Shown in pieces: positions 26,151 through 33,700 of a DNA stretch of 52,314 nt. A program made the translations under genes and the position numbers. Position 1 is the first letter of the stretch, and each line of letters begins with the position of its first letter. Origin of the DNA: Rhodococcus ruber (GTDB taxonomy: Bacteria; Actinomycetota; Actinomycetes; Mycobacteriales; Mycobacteriaceae); assembly GCF_027270735.1 (NCBI RefSeq), contig NZ_JAPWIJ010000011.1, positions 1-52,314 of the forward strand. Reading direction: 5' to 3'. Below the pieces are notes generated by a model. That model was not told the DNA's origin. It worked only from the letters and a program-made list of their open reading frames with translations, and searched no databases.

Positions 26151-27434
26151 CTACGCGGCAGCTCTGCGCATCGAGGCGAGCGGATCGGAGTACAGAGCGC
26201 TGAGAGAGACCACCGTCGCGGCGTATTCCTGCACCCGGTCACCGAATCCGGTGACGCGAATATCCCGGCGTGCCAGCGTCGAATGCGCGGTGAAAGCCTC
26301 GCCCACGTGCGGGATTCCGGCCGGGTACGCGGTGAACGCTTGGCCCCCGAGTACGACGCGATCCGGATTGAACATGTCGCGCAGCAACGCCACCGTTCGG
26401 CCCAATATCCGAGCGCGCTCGACCAGCAGTTCGCGGGCCGCCTCCGAACCGCCCTGCGCCGCCTGGTACACCGCGGCGATACTCGGACGCGGTTGCGGCG
26501 CAAGGATTTTGCGGTCGACGGCAGCAGCGACCACCGCTCGGTCACTGACGGAGGCCTCGAGGCAGCCTCGATTACCGCATCCGCACAGAGCCGATGATCC
26601 GGTGGGCAGGTGCGCGATGGACCCTGGGCCGCTCGCCGGGGTGTGGACACGGCCGTCGATCGTCAGAGCCATGCCTGCGGTCTCGCGAGCGTAGAAGTAG
26701 AGGGAGGTTCCGCTCGAGCTCTGCGCAGCCGCAGTGTCCGACAGTCGAGGTGCGAGCAACAATTCCGAGGCTGCCATCGCCTCGACGTGCCCGGAGACCG
26801 AGATGGGAAGGCCGAGTCCGCCGCCGATGATGCCGGCGACGCGGCCGTTCTCCCACCCCAGTCGCGGGTGGTCGACGGTGCCGGTCGCGGTGTCGACACG
26901 GCCGCCGATGGCCACGCCGACCCACAGCGGCGTGCGGCGATGCCAGCGTCCGGCGAAAGCACCCGCACTGCGAGTGACGGAAGCCAGCGCCGCCTCGGAG
27001 GATCCACCCGGCGTGGGGATTTCGACGGCCCCGAGGATGCGCCCCCGCAAGTCGCTGACGGTGATGCCGGTGACGACGGCACCGATGTGAATGCCGATCG
27101 TCGAGAATGGTTCGTGGTTGACCTCGAACGGCACCCGGGGCCGTCCGATTGCGCCCGATGCCGTCAGGTCTGCGCGCTCGCGCAACAGCCCGACACCGAG
27201 CAGGGCCGATACCTGACGATTGACAGTGGCGATGCTCAATCCTGTTGTGCGAGCTGCGCTGTCGCGCGAGATCGGGCCTTCGACGCAGGCCACTCGCAGC
27301 ACCGACGCCACGGGGCTGTCGACGATCCGCAGATCGGGTGCGACGAGTTGGACGCGCGACGCGGGAGCGGCGATCCGTCCGGGCGAGCGCAGAGCGGGGC
27401 GAGCATGGTGGTGGTGCAGCGTGGTTACGGACAT
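26151..27434 (-). CDS. ROK-family transcriptional regulator (Rv0485-like)
   Basis: This 427-residue ROK (repressor, ORF, kinase) protein has an N-terminal winged HTH (about 45-85, GPISRDSAARTTGLSIATVNRQVSAL) fused to a sugar-kinase-like domain. The ROK zinc motif appears as CGCGNRGCLEA. Kinase-type catalytic residues are not obvious, so it is probably a sugar- or metabolite-sensing repressor. In M. tuberculosis the homologue precedes mshA as here. It heads the ROK-hydrolase-mshA-ybjN run. Its upstream region carries several inverted repeats and a candidate leaderless small ORF, suggesting autoregulation of mycothiol synthesis. Confidence 0.9.
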   Translation of the reverse strand: MSVTTLHHHHARPALRSPGRIAAPASRVQLVAPDLRIVDSPVASVLRVACVEGPISRDSAARTTGLSIATVNRQVSALLGVGLLRERADLTASGAIGRPRVPFEVNHEPFSTIGIHIGAVVTGITVSDLRGRILGAVEIPTPGGSSEAALASVTRSAGAFAGRWHRRTPLWVGVAIGGRVDTATGTVDHPRLGWENGRVAGIIGGGLGLPISVSGHVEAMAASELLLAPRLSDTAAAQSSSGTSLYFYARETAGMALTIDGRVHTPASGPGSIAHLPTGSSALCGCGNRGCLEASVSDRAVVAAAVDRKILAPQPRPSIAAVYQAAQGGSEAARELLVERARILGRTVALLRDMFNPDRVVLGGQAFTAYPAGIPHVGEAFTAHSTLARRDIRVTGFGDRVQEYAATVVSLSALYSDPLASMRRAAA

Positions 27435-27463
27435 CCGTCGTGGATCCTCAGCAGTGGAGACCT

Positions 27464-27486
27464 TCGTCGCGAATCAACAGCGACGA
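27464..27486 (-). promoter_or_regulatory. Leader hairpin upstream of the ROK gene
   Basis: TCGTCGC and GCGACGA are perfect 7-bp arms around a 9-nt loop, ending 29 bp before the ROK ATG. It may act as an attenuation or translation-control structure in the long leader. This is inferred from position only. Confidence 0.35.
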
Positions 27487-27521
27487 CGGTGCGAAGTGAT
27501 GCAGGTCAAGGGGCGAGCACG

Positions 27522-27539
27522 GTGGTCACGAAAGACCAC
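27522..27539 (-). promoter_or_regulatory. Leader inverted repeat GTGGTC/GACCAC
   Basis: The 6-bp arms with 6-nt loop lie 34 bp after the stop of the candidate small ORF. It could be a pause or anti-attenuator hairpin, or an operator related to the GGTCAC/GTGACC repeat at 27643-27658. Confidence 0.35.
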
Positions 27540-27573
27540 GACACGCGAATCGACTGCCCGTAGCGCGAAAAGG

Positions 27574-27687
27574 CTAGAGACAGGTTCCTTGGCCGAGACA
27601 ACACAGTTCCCGAGGAAGCGGCAAGCGAGAACCGAGGGACGCGGTCACATAGGTGACCCGCATCGCGGTGGTCTCACTGGCGGACAT
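27574..27687 (-). CDS. Candidate leaderless Cys-containing leader peptide (37 aa)
   Basis: An ATG at 27687 opens a 37-codon frame (MSASETTAMRVTYV ... LPRELCCLGQGTCL) ending at TAG 27574. It is preceded by TTGGAC (-35, 27718-27723), a 17-bp spacer and TAATTT (-10, 27695-27700). The ATG follows 7 nt after the -10, so the mRNA would start on the A of ATG. Adjacent Cys codons TGT TGT and a third TGT sit near the 3' end. The frame lies in the leader of the ROK-hydrolase-mshA-ybjN transcript. MshA begins synthesis of mycothiol, a cysteine-containing thiol, so a cysteine-responsive attenuator like the poly-Cys leaderless ORFs known in mycobacteria is plausible. Coding status is inferred, not shown. 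Confidence 0.45.
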   Translation of the reverse strand: MSASETTAMRVTYVTASLGSRLPLPRELCCLGQGTCL

Positions 27688-27694
27688 GAGTCCA

Positions 27695-27729
27695 AAATTA
27701 GCACTCGACGCCCGATTGTCCAATCGGGC
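27695..27729 (-). promoter_or_regulatory. Promoter and 20-bp palindromic operator of the ROK-mshA leader
   Basis: -35 TTGGAC (27718-27723) and -10 TAATTT (27695-27700) are 17 bp apart on the minus strand. The perfect inverted repeat GCCCGATTG-TC-CAATCGGGC (27710-27729) covers the -35, a classical repressor position. The adjacent ROK protein is the obvious candidate ligand-controlled repressor, though this is unproven. Confidence 0.55.
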
Positions 27730-27757
27730 CCGTCCAGAAGCGCTGTTTCTCCCGAAC

Positions 27758-27763
27758 TAGAAT
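27758..27763 (+). promoter_or_regulatory. Putative -10 of the SDR gene
   Basis: TAGAAT lies 6 nt before the ATG at 27770, consistent with a leaderless mRNA. The -35 region is weak. Confidence 0.5.
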
Positions 27764-27769
27764 TTCCCC

Positions 27770-28525
27770 ATGACCTCGCCCGAACACATCGCACCCGATA
27801 CCCGAATCGCCGTCGTCACCGGAGCGAGTTCCGGCATCGGCGCGGCCACCGCCCGCCAACTCGCCGCCGACGGATTCCACGTGGTCATCGGTGCCCGCAG
27901 ACTCGACCGGCTCGAGGAGTTGGCGTCGGACATCGGCGGCACGGCCCTCGAACTCGATGTCACGGACGAGGATTCGGTAGCGGCCTTCGCCGCGGTGATC
28001 CCCCGCGTCGACGTTCTGGTCAACAACGCAGGCGGCGCAAAGGGACTGGCTCCGGTGATCGACGCCGACCTCGACGACTGGCGCTGGATGTGGGAGACCA
28101 ACGTCCTCGGCACGCTGCGGGTCACGAAGTCGTTGCTGCCCAAGCTGATCGACTCCGGCGACGGCCTCATCGTGACGATCACCTCGGTTGCTGCGTTCGA
28201 GGCGTACGACAACGGCTCGGGGTACACCTCCGCCAAACACGCTCAGGCCGTGCTGCATCGGACGCTACGCGGCGAACTACTGGGTAAGCCGGTGCGGTTG
28301 ACCGAGGTCGCACCCGGTGCCGTCGAGACCGAGTTCTCGCTCGTCCGCTTCGACGGTGACGCCGCCAAGGCCGACGCCGTCTATCAGGGCATCACGCCAC
28401 TGGTGGCGAGCGACATCGCCGAGGTGATCGGCTTCGTGGCCTCGCGCCCGTCGCACGTCAACCTCGACCAGATCATCATCAAGCCGCGCGATCAGGCCGG
28501 TCCGGGGCGCTTCTCCCGTAAGTAG
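27770..28525 (+). CDS. SDR-family oxidoreductase (Rv0484c-like)
   Basis: This 251-residue classical short-chain dehydrogenase/reductase has the cofactor motif TGASSGIGAAT (about 18-28), NNAGG at about 84-88, a catalytic Ser in ITSVAAFEAY and the YTSAK motif with catalytic Tyr and Lys. An Arg-rich segment after beta-2 (GARRLDRLEEL) suggests NADP(H) preference. The substrate is unknown; the family includes serine and 3-hydroxy acid dehydrogenases of the YdfG type. Its position, divergent from the ROK regulator and convergent with the L,D-transpeptidase, is the same as in mycobacteria. Confidence 0.9.
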   Translation: MTSPEHIAPDTRIAVVTGASSGIGAATARQLAADGFHVVIGARRLDRLEELASDIGGTALELDVTDEDSVAAFAAVIPRVDVLVNNAGGAKGLAPVIDADLDDWRWMWETNVLGTLRVTKSLLPKLIDSGDGLIVTITSVAAFEAYDNGSGYTSAKHAQAVLHRTLRGELLGKPVRLTEVAPGAVETEFSLVRFDGDAAKADAVYQGITPLVASDIAEVIGFVASRPSHVNLDQIIIKPRDQAGPGRFSRK

Positions 28526-28537
28526 CGGCTTCGCCGC
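28525..28537. terminator. Small convergent hairpin
   Basis: GCGGC-TTC-GCCGC starts at the last base of the SDR stop codon, between convergent genes 24 bp apart. It is short and has no T tract, so it is only a possible bidirectional terminator. Confidence 0.35.
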
Positions 28538-28548
28538 ATGTGAGCGCT

Positions 28549-29832
28549 CTACCCAGCGGGTGCGGGTGCCGTCGTCGTCGCAGGTGCCGTGCTCGCAGGG
28601 GTCGTGGTTGCGGTCGCTCCGCCGGCAGGTAGCGCCGACATCGACTCCCAGGTCGGCCAGTCGATCGCCCAGTCGTACAGGTCACCGTCTGCTGCGGACA
28701 AGTCGATGCGGGTGCCGGTGACCTCTACCGGATCGCCGTACATCGCTGTACCGAAATACTGCTGCGCGTCCTCGGTGGAGAGGTTGATACACCCGTTGGT
28801 GACGTTGGACGCGCCCTGCACGCCGGTGGTCAGCGGGTTGGCGTGGATGAACTCACCGTTGTTGGAGATGCGCACGGCCCAGCGTTCGCGCACGTTCTCG
28901 TAGAACGGCGGGTTGGACATCAGAAAATCCTCGTGCTTCTCGGTGACGACGTGGATGCCGCTGCGGGTGACGTTGCGGTCCTCGTTGCCCTCGCCGTAGC
29001 TGACGGGGATGTCCATGATCGTCGCGCCGTCGCGGACCACCTGCATGCGGTGGCTGGTGGCGTCGGCGACAACCACCTGGCTGCGTCCGATACTGAAATT
29101 CAAGGTGACGTCGTCGGCTCCGTATGCGCCGTCGCCGTAGTCGACGCCGTAGAGCTTCGCGACCACGGACACCGTCGTACCGGGCGTCCAGTAGTTGGTG
29201 GGACGCCAGTGGACGCGTGAGCCGTTGTCGTCGGGGAACCAGGCCCATGCGCCGGGAGTCGGCGGGTCGGTGGTCACCGTCAACGCTTTCTCGACGGCCG
29301 CCTTGTCCTCGATCGCCGAGTCGAACTGCAGGATGATCGGCGCGGCGATGCCGACTTCCTGGCCGTCGCCGATGTTGGTGCTCACCGAGGTTCGGCTGTC
29401 CGGTTCGACGGTGGTGAAGGCACCGTCGACGGGCACGGTCTTGTTGTCGCTGCCGACGGCCGAGCCGGACCACGTGTACTCGACGCCGTAACCCAGGGGT
29501 TCGGTGACGGCGTACGAGGTCTTGTCGGGTGAGAGTGCACCCTGGACGACCTTGCCCTCGGGGTTCGTCAGCGCAACCTCGACGAGCGTTCCGTCGGCCA
29601 CGGAGACCGAGATGGGCGCGACGGGGCTGATGTCGACGGCGCCGGCGGCCGGGTTCGCGGTGACCTTCGCAACGGGCGCGGCCTCGGTGGTGGGGGCTGC
29701 GGCTCCCGAACCTCCATCGCCGGATCCGACGGTGCAACCTGCCACCAACGCCACCAAGGCGACGAGCACGGCGATCAACCACACCGCTCGCGTCCGTTTT
29801 GTCTGTTCTACCTGCTCATGCACGTTATCCAA
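28549..29832 (-). CDS. L,D-transpeptidase lipoprotein (LprQ/Ldt type)
   Basis: This 427-residue cell-envelope lipoprotein makes 3-3 cross-links in peptidoglycan. The lipobox is at Cys33 (LVAGC). Two Ig-like domains (about 55-145 and 150-250) follow, then the YkuD catalytic domain (about 252-375) with H330 in FIHANPL and the nucleophile C348 in [11 protein letters not shown]. The usual S/T-H-G-C is T-N-G-C here. The C-terminus is a Thr/Ala/Pro tail. It matches the mycobacterial five-member Ldt family and sits at the LprQ (Rv0483) position next to murB. The start may be TTG at 29832 or GTG at 29823, as neither has a clear ribosome binding site. Confidence 0.92.
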   Translation of the reverse strand: MDNVHEQVEQTKRTRAVWLIAVLVALVALVAGCTVGSGDGGSGAAAPTTEAAPVAKVTANPAAGAVDISPVAPISVSVADGTLVEVALTNPEGKVVQGALSPDKTSYAVTEPLGYGVEYTWSGSAVGSDNKTVPVDGAFTTVEPDSRTSVSTNIGDGQEVGIAAPIILQFDSAIEDKAAVEKALTVTTDPPTPGAWAWFPDDNGSRVHWRPTNYWTPGTTVSVVAKLYGVDYGDGAYGADDVTLNFSIGRSQVVVADATSHRMQVVRDGATIMDIPVSYGEGNEDRNVTRSGIHVVTEKHEDFLMSNPPFYENVRERWAVRISNNGEFIHANPLTTGVQGASNVTNGCINLSTEDAQQYFGTAMYGDPVEVTGTRIDLSAADGDLYDWAIDWPTWESMSALPAGGATATTTPASTAPATTTAPAPAG

Positions 29833-29898
29833 CGTACCTGCGTCGTGGAGGTACCCCGATTTTTGGGGTCAGTCTCACAGGTATCGGCCCGAATCGAG

Positions 29899-31449
29899 TC
29901 ACAGCTTCTGCGTACGCAGCTCGTGACCCTTCGACGTCATACAGCGGCCGGTTTCGAGGTTCCAGTCCCACCCGTGCAGGTTGCAGGTGAGCTTCTTGCC
30001 CTCGACGATGCCGAATTTCGTCAGGTCCGCTTTCAGGTGTGGGCAGCGGCGTTGAATTTCGTAGCCGCCCATCGTGATCGTGGCGGTGTCGTCGTGTGCC
30101 TCGGAGAACCAGCCGTCTGCGTAGGCGATGCGTTCGTCGGTGAGGCATTTGAAGAACGTGTACAGAAATTCGTTGTAACCGCCGACGCGTCGGGCCCGGA
30201 AACGGGTGGACAGGAAGATCGAGTTCACCCAATCGGGCTCCTGATCACGCACTGCGGTGCGTACCAGCTCCGGCGGGATGGTGAAGCTGTAGCGAAACTT
30301 CTCGTTCGAGATCGGTTCGCGCACAATCCTTTTCGGAAAATCGAGCACGACGGTCTCGTCACCCATCGTGATCCCGACGGGGTAGCCGATGCCGTCGCAG
30401 ATCAGGTCCGTCTGCGCCATGATCGGCTCGAACAGGCCCCGGAGCGGCTCGAGCAGCGGCTCGCCCTCGGCCGGAGCCCAGCCGGCTTTCTCGGCCGCGA
30501 TGACCGATGCCTGACGCTTGGCGTAGGCCTCGATGTACTCGGCCTTGCCCGTGGTGAAGATGGCTTCGGCCTCGGCGGTGGGAATGGGGTGCTCGTGCGA
30601 GAGCAGCTCGGAACCGTCGAACGTTGCGGCGGTGCCCGGCATCATCAGCAGGCCCTTGTCGTGCCCGTGCAGGCGCATCTGCTCGAGAAACACCATCTGG
30701 TCCGGGAACACGTTGGCCGGGTCGCCGTAGACGTCGTTGAGGAAACGCAGCTCGTCGTCGAGGAAACACGGCGGGCCGGCCGACGGAATCACCCAGGTGG
30801 AGCCCACCTGCTCGATGTACTGGCGCGCTCGATCCATCTGCCGCTGACGCTTCTGGATGCCGAAGTTCTTCTTGGCCCGCGAGACCATGTCGTAGACCAT
30901 CGGGTACCAGATAGCGCCCGAGTACTGCAGCATGTGCACGTCCACGGGGCCGAAGTTCTCGGTCATCACGTCCAGGTCCACCGGCCGCGCGTCGTTCATG
31001 TTGAACGCGACGGTCTTACCGTCGGAGACGACCAAGCCCGAGTCGCCGATCGGACCGTCTGCGGGTGCACGCAGCGCGATGATCATGATGTCCAGATCGC
31101 CCTTGGGGCCGGAGATCGTGTGCTTGACCGAGTCGGTCGTCTCGTAGAACTTGTAGAAGCCAAGCTTCTCGAGCTCGTGCTTGAGGTCGAGCACCGGATA
31201 GTCCGGCAACAGCACCGTCGCGTCCTTGTTGACGTGCTCGGCCAGGTTGCGTGGATCGAAGTGGTCCTTGTGCAGGTGCGAGACGTACAGGTAATCGCAA
31301 TCACCCAACTCGTCCCAGTCCAGGCCCGAGTTGTCGGGGAACGGGAACCACGATGCGTAGAACGACGGGTTCACCCACGGATCGCACAGAATGCTCCCGG
31401 CGTCGGTCCGAATATGGAATCCCGCATGTCCCACGCTGGTGACCTGCAC
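29899..31449 (-). CDS. Metallo-beta-lactamase-fold / C-terminal Rieske [2Fe-2S] fusion protein
   Basis: This is a 516-residue two-domain protein. Residues 1 to about 260 form a UlaG-like metallo-beta-lactamase domain (GHAGFHIRT, ILCDPWVNP, metal motif SHLHKDH with H58, H60, D62, H63). The C-terminal about 60 residues form a Rieske domain with C469-P-H471 and C489-x2-H492. The closest familiar architecture is CMP-N-acetylneuraminate hydroxylase, in which the Rieske domain is N-terminal; here the order is reversed. It is probably a cytosolic oxygenase or hydroxylase needing a ferredoxin-type donor. The substrate is unknown. The GTG has GGAGG 7 nt upstream. It lies between murB and the L,D-transpeptidase. 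Confidence 0.85.
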   Translation of the reverse strand: MQVTSVGHAGFHIRTDAGSILCDPWVNPSFYASWFPFPDNSGLDWDELGDCDYLYVSHLHKDHFDPRNLAEHVNKDATVLLPDYPVLDLKHELEKLGFYKFYETTDSVKHTISGPKGDLDIMIIALRAPADGPIGDSGLVVSDGKTVAFNMNDARPVDLDVMTENFGPVDVHMLQYSGAIWYPMVYDMVSRAKKNFGIQKRQRQMDRARQYIEQVGSTWVIPSAGPPCFLDDELRFLNDVYGDPANVFPDQMVFLEQMRLHGHDKGLLMMPGTAATFDGSELLSHEHPIPTAEAEAIFTTGKAEYIEAYAKRQASVIAAEKAGWAPAEGEPLLEPLRGLFEPIMAQTDLICDGIGYPVGITMGDETVVLDFPKRIVREPISNEKFRYSFTIPPELVRTAVRDQEPDWVNSIFLSTRFRARRVGGYNEFLYTFFKCLTDERIAYADGWFSEAHDDTATITMGGYEIQRRCPHLKADLTKFGIVEGKKLTCNLHGWDWNLETGRCMTSKGHELRTQKL

Positions 31450-31511
31450 TGATTTACCTCCTACGAGCCGGGCTTTTCAAAGCTCCATCGTATGCGCCGT
31501 TTCGGGCGGCT

Positions 31512-32570
31512 CTAACCGAGCGCGCAGTTGACGAGGTCACATTCGGGCGTCAGCGTGACACCGAACTTTTCCTGCACACCGTCTCGGACGTGCGCGGCGA
31601 GCGCCATGATGTCCGACGCGGTGGCACCACCCCTGTTGGTGATGGCGAGCACGTGTTTGGACGACAGGGCCGCAGTCCCGCGGCCGAATTCGGTGCCGTA
31701 GCCGCGCGGGAAGCCTGCATTCTGGATCAGCCACGCAGCCGGGATCTTTGTCCCTGCCGGGTCGGGATAGCTCGGCGCGTGTGCAGCGGCCTCGGGCAGC
31801 TCCGGCAGTACCGGGTTGAGAAAGAACGATCCGACACTCCACGTGTCGTGATCGGTCGCGTCGAGCACCATCCCCCGCTCGCCGCGCAGAGCCAGTACGG
31901 CGCTGCGTACGTCCGGCACCGGTACGACGTCGCCGATCTGGACATCGAGACGCTCCGACAACGCCGCGTAGCGCACCGGTAGCGACTCGGTCGTCTTCTT
32001 CAGCGCGAACGTCACGTCCAGAATCACGTACCGCGAGGATCGTTTGAACACCGACGACCGGTGTGTACCGAAACCGCACTGCTCCGGCGTCCACACCGCC
32101 GTCTCCTGGGTCTGCCGGTCGTAGACGGTGAGACTGTGCAGCAACTCCGACGTGGACGCACCGTATGCCCCGACGTTCTGGATCGGCGTCGCGCCGGTAG
32201 TTCCGGGAATGCCCGACAGCGCTTCCATTCCGGACAGACCTGCATCGATCGTCGCCTGTACGACGGCATCCCACTCGACGCCCGCGTCCACGGTCACGGT
32301 CTCGCCGTCGATGTCCAGCCGCGAGCCGGTCACCTGAATCACCCGGCCGTCGAACCCGTCGTCACCGACGACCAGGTTGGATCCACCGCCGACGACCAAC
32401 ACGTCCGTTCCGGCCCGATCCGCGTCGCGCACCAGGGACACCAACTCGTCACCCGTCGTCGCGACACAGAATTCACGGGCCGGGCCCCCCACTCGAATGG
32501 TGGTGAGCTCCGAAATTGCAGTAGGCACGGACTCTGACGCTACCGGTCGTGCACGTGTGTGGAGGGTCAC
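31512..32570 (-). CDS. murB: UDP-N-acetylenolpyruvoylglucosamine reductase MurB
   Basis: This 352-residue FAD enzyme reduces UDP-GlcNAc-enolpyruvate to UDP-MurNAc with NADPH in peptidoglycan precursor synthesis. The FAD-binding region TIRVGGPAREF and VVGGGSNLVVGDDGFDG, the GIPGTTGATPIQNVGAYG segment and a C-terminal NRGGATASDI are diagnostic. The frame continues to 33062 antisense to the DUF2505 gene. I chose the GTG at 32570, which has GGAG 8 nt upstream and gives the usual length. Its start lies only 16 bp from the divergent ATG at 32587, so the two promoters must overlap coding sequence. Confidence 0.94.
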   Translation of the reverse strand: MTLHTRARPVASESVPTAISELTTIRVGGPAREFCVATTGDELVSLVRDADRAGTDVLVVGGGSNLVVGDDGFDGRVIQVTGSRLDIDGETVTVDAGVEWDAVVQATIDAGLSGMEALSGIPGTTGATPIQNVGAYGASTSELLHSLTVYDRQTQETAVWTPEQCGFGTHRSSVFKRSSRYVILDVTFALKKTTESLPVRYAALSERLDVQIGDVVPVPDVRSAVLALRGERGMVLDATDHDTWSVGSFFLNPVLPELPEAAAHAPSYPDPAGTKIPAAWLIQNAGFPRGYGTEFGRGTAALSSKHVLAITNRGGATASDIMALAAHVRDGVQEKFGVTLTPECDLVNCALG

Positions 32571-32574
32571 CCGG

Positions 32575-32580
32575 TAATCT
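32575..32580 (+). promoter_or_regulatory. Putative -10 of the first DUF2505 gene
   Basis: TAATCT lies 6 nt before the ATG at 32587, consistent with a leaderless mRNA. It lies within the 16-bp gap to the divergent murB start. Confidence 0.5.
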
Positions 32581-32586
32581 CCGGGG

Positions 32587-33096
32587 ATGCCTCGCCCCAT
32601 TGAGCACAGCTCGACTGTGCCCGCCTCCGCCGACAAGGTCCACGCTGCACTGACATCCGAGCAGTACTGGAAGGACCGCATCGAACAGATCGGCGGACCC
32701 GGTGCCAGTGTCAAGAGCATCACCGTCGGCGACGGCACCATCGATGTCGTCCTGACCCAGTCGGTCCCCGAAGAAGAGCTGCCGTCCGCGGTCACCGCCT
32801 TCAAGAAGGGCGACCTCATCATCGAACGCACCGAGAGCTGGGGACCGTTCGACGGCACCCACGCCGCGGGCACGTTCGGAGCCACTGTCGAAGGGGCACC
32901 GGCTCGCATCACCGGCACCACCACGCTCGATGCCAAGGGCGAGACGACAACGGTCGCACTGGCCGGCACCACCGAGGTCAAGGTCCCCATCTTCGGCGGG
33001 AAGATCGAATCGATGATCAGCGAGCAGGTGCTCTCGCTCATCGACAACGAGCAGGACTTCACCGGTAACTGGATCGCTGCACAGGCGAACAGCTAG
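32587..33096 (+). CDS. DUF2505 protein (SRPBCC-like), copy 1
   Basis: This 169-residue soluble protein of the DUF2505 family has a predicted SRPBCC/START-like lipid-binding fold. Typical are the opening RPIEHSSTVPASADKVHAAL, the central ESWGPFDGTHAAGTF and the C-terminal FGGKIESMISEQV. No enzymatic activity is known. The mycobacterial homologue (Rv0481c) is also divergent from murB. A second copy follows 11 bp later, so the pair is one transcript. Confidence 0.9.
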   Translation: MPRPIEHSSTVPASADKVHAALTSEQYWKDRIEQIGGPGASVKSITVGDGTIDVVLTQSVPEEELPSAVTAFKKGDLIIERTESWGPFDGTHAAGTFGATVEGAPARITGTTTLDAKGETTTVALAGTTEVKVPIFGGKIESMISEQVLSLIDNEQDFTGNWIAAQANS

Positions 33097-33107
33097 CCTG
33101 GCGCACT

Positions 33108-33611
33108 ATGGCTCGCCGAATGAACTACTCCGCCCGGTTCACCCACTCGACGCAGCAGGTCTATGCAGCGCTGTCCAGTCGCGATCACTGGGACGCGCGC
33201 ATCGAGGAGATGCGTAAGTACTCGGAGAACGAGCTGAAGACGTTCGAGGTGTCCGACGCCGGAATCGACATCGTGATGCACCACGTCATCCCGCGCACCG
33301 AACTGCCCGACATCGCGCAGACGGTGATGAAGAAAGACATGGTCATCACCCGCAACGTGCATTTCGACGCGTACGGGGAAACCACGGCGGGGCACTACGA
33401 CGCGTCGATTCCGGCCGGACCCGGCTCGCTCAAGGGCACCACGTCGCTGTTCCCCACCAACGGCGGTTCGACGCTGCGCACCTCCTCCGAGGCCAAGGTG
33501 TTCCTGCCGTTCATCGGCGGCAAGCTCGAGCAGCTCATGCTGGTCAACCTCATCGACCTGTGGCGCGGTGAGGGCGAAGTGACCGCCGACTGGCTCGAAA
33601 AGAACGCCTAG
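33108..33611 (+). CDS. DUF2505 protein (SRPBCC-like), copy 2
   Basis: This 167-residue tandem paralogue of the preceding protein shows the same plan: opening FTHSTQQVYAALSSRDHWDARIEEM, a middle FDAYGETTAGHYDASIP and an end FIGGKLEQLML. It is clearly diverged from copy 1, so the duplication is not recent. Function is unknown; the fold suggests binding of a hydrophobic ligand. A dispersed hairpin repeat begins 5 bp after its stop. Confidence 0.88.
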   Translation: MARRMNYSARFTHSTQQVYAALSSRDHWDARIEEMRKYSENELKTFEVSDAGIDIVMHHVIPRTELPDIAQTVMKKDMVITRNVHFDAYGETTAGHYDASIPAGPGSLKGTTSLFPTNGGSTLRTSSEAKVFLPFIGGKLEQLMLVNLIDLWRGEGEVTADWLEKNA

Positions 33612-33615
33612 CCCT

Positions 33616-33660
33616 GAGCCCAGGTCATAAGGGTCGTTCCGCAGGCTCCACTCCTGCCCC
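33616..33660 (+). repeat. Dispersed hairpin repeat, copy C
   Basis: GGTCGTTCCGCAGGCTCCAC starts at 33632, just downstream of the second DUF2505 gene and on its coding strand. GAGCC (33616-33620) can pair with GGCTC (33644-33648). In the frame of the following methyltransferase it would encode GRSAGSTPAP, the same residues as copy B in the hydrolase tail. Confidence 0.65.
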
Positions 33661-33700
33661 CGAAGGCGTCATAACTCGCGGCACCACCGGCATCAATCGG

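Larger units (their letters stand above)
27435..27769. other. Divergent control region, ROK-mshA operon / SDR gene
   Basis: These 335 bp lie between divergent genes. They hold a candidate 37-codon minus-strand ORF (27574-27687), a 20-bp palindrome over its -35, the inverted repeat GGTCAC-ATAG-GTGACC (27643-27658) inside that ORF, and two hairpins between the small ORF and the ROK gene. The plus-strand SDR gene has its own leaderless-type -10 (27758-27763). Confidence 0.6.

Noticed and set aside
32571..33062. N-terminal extension of the murB frame
   Set aside because: It is antisense to the DUF2505 gene and would add about 160 non-family residues to MurB.
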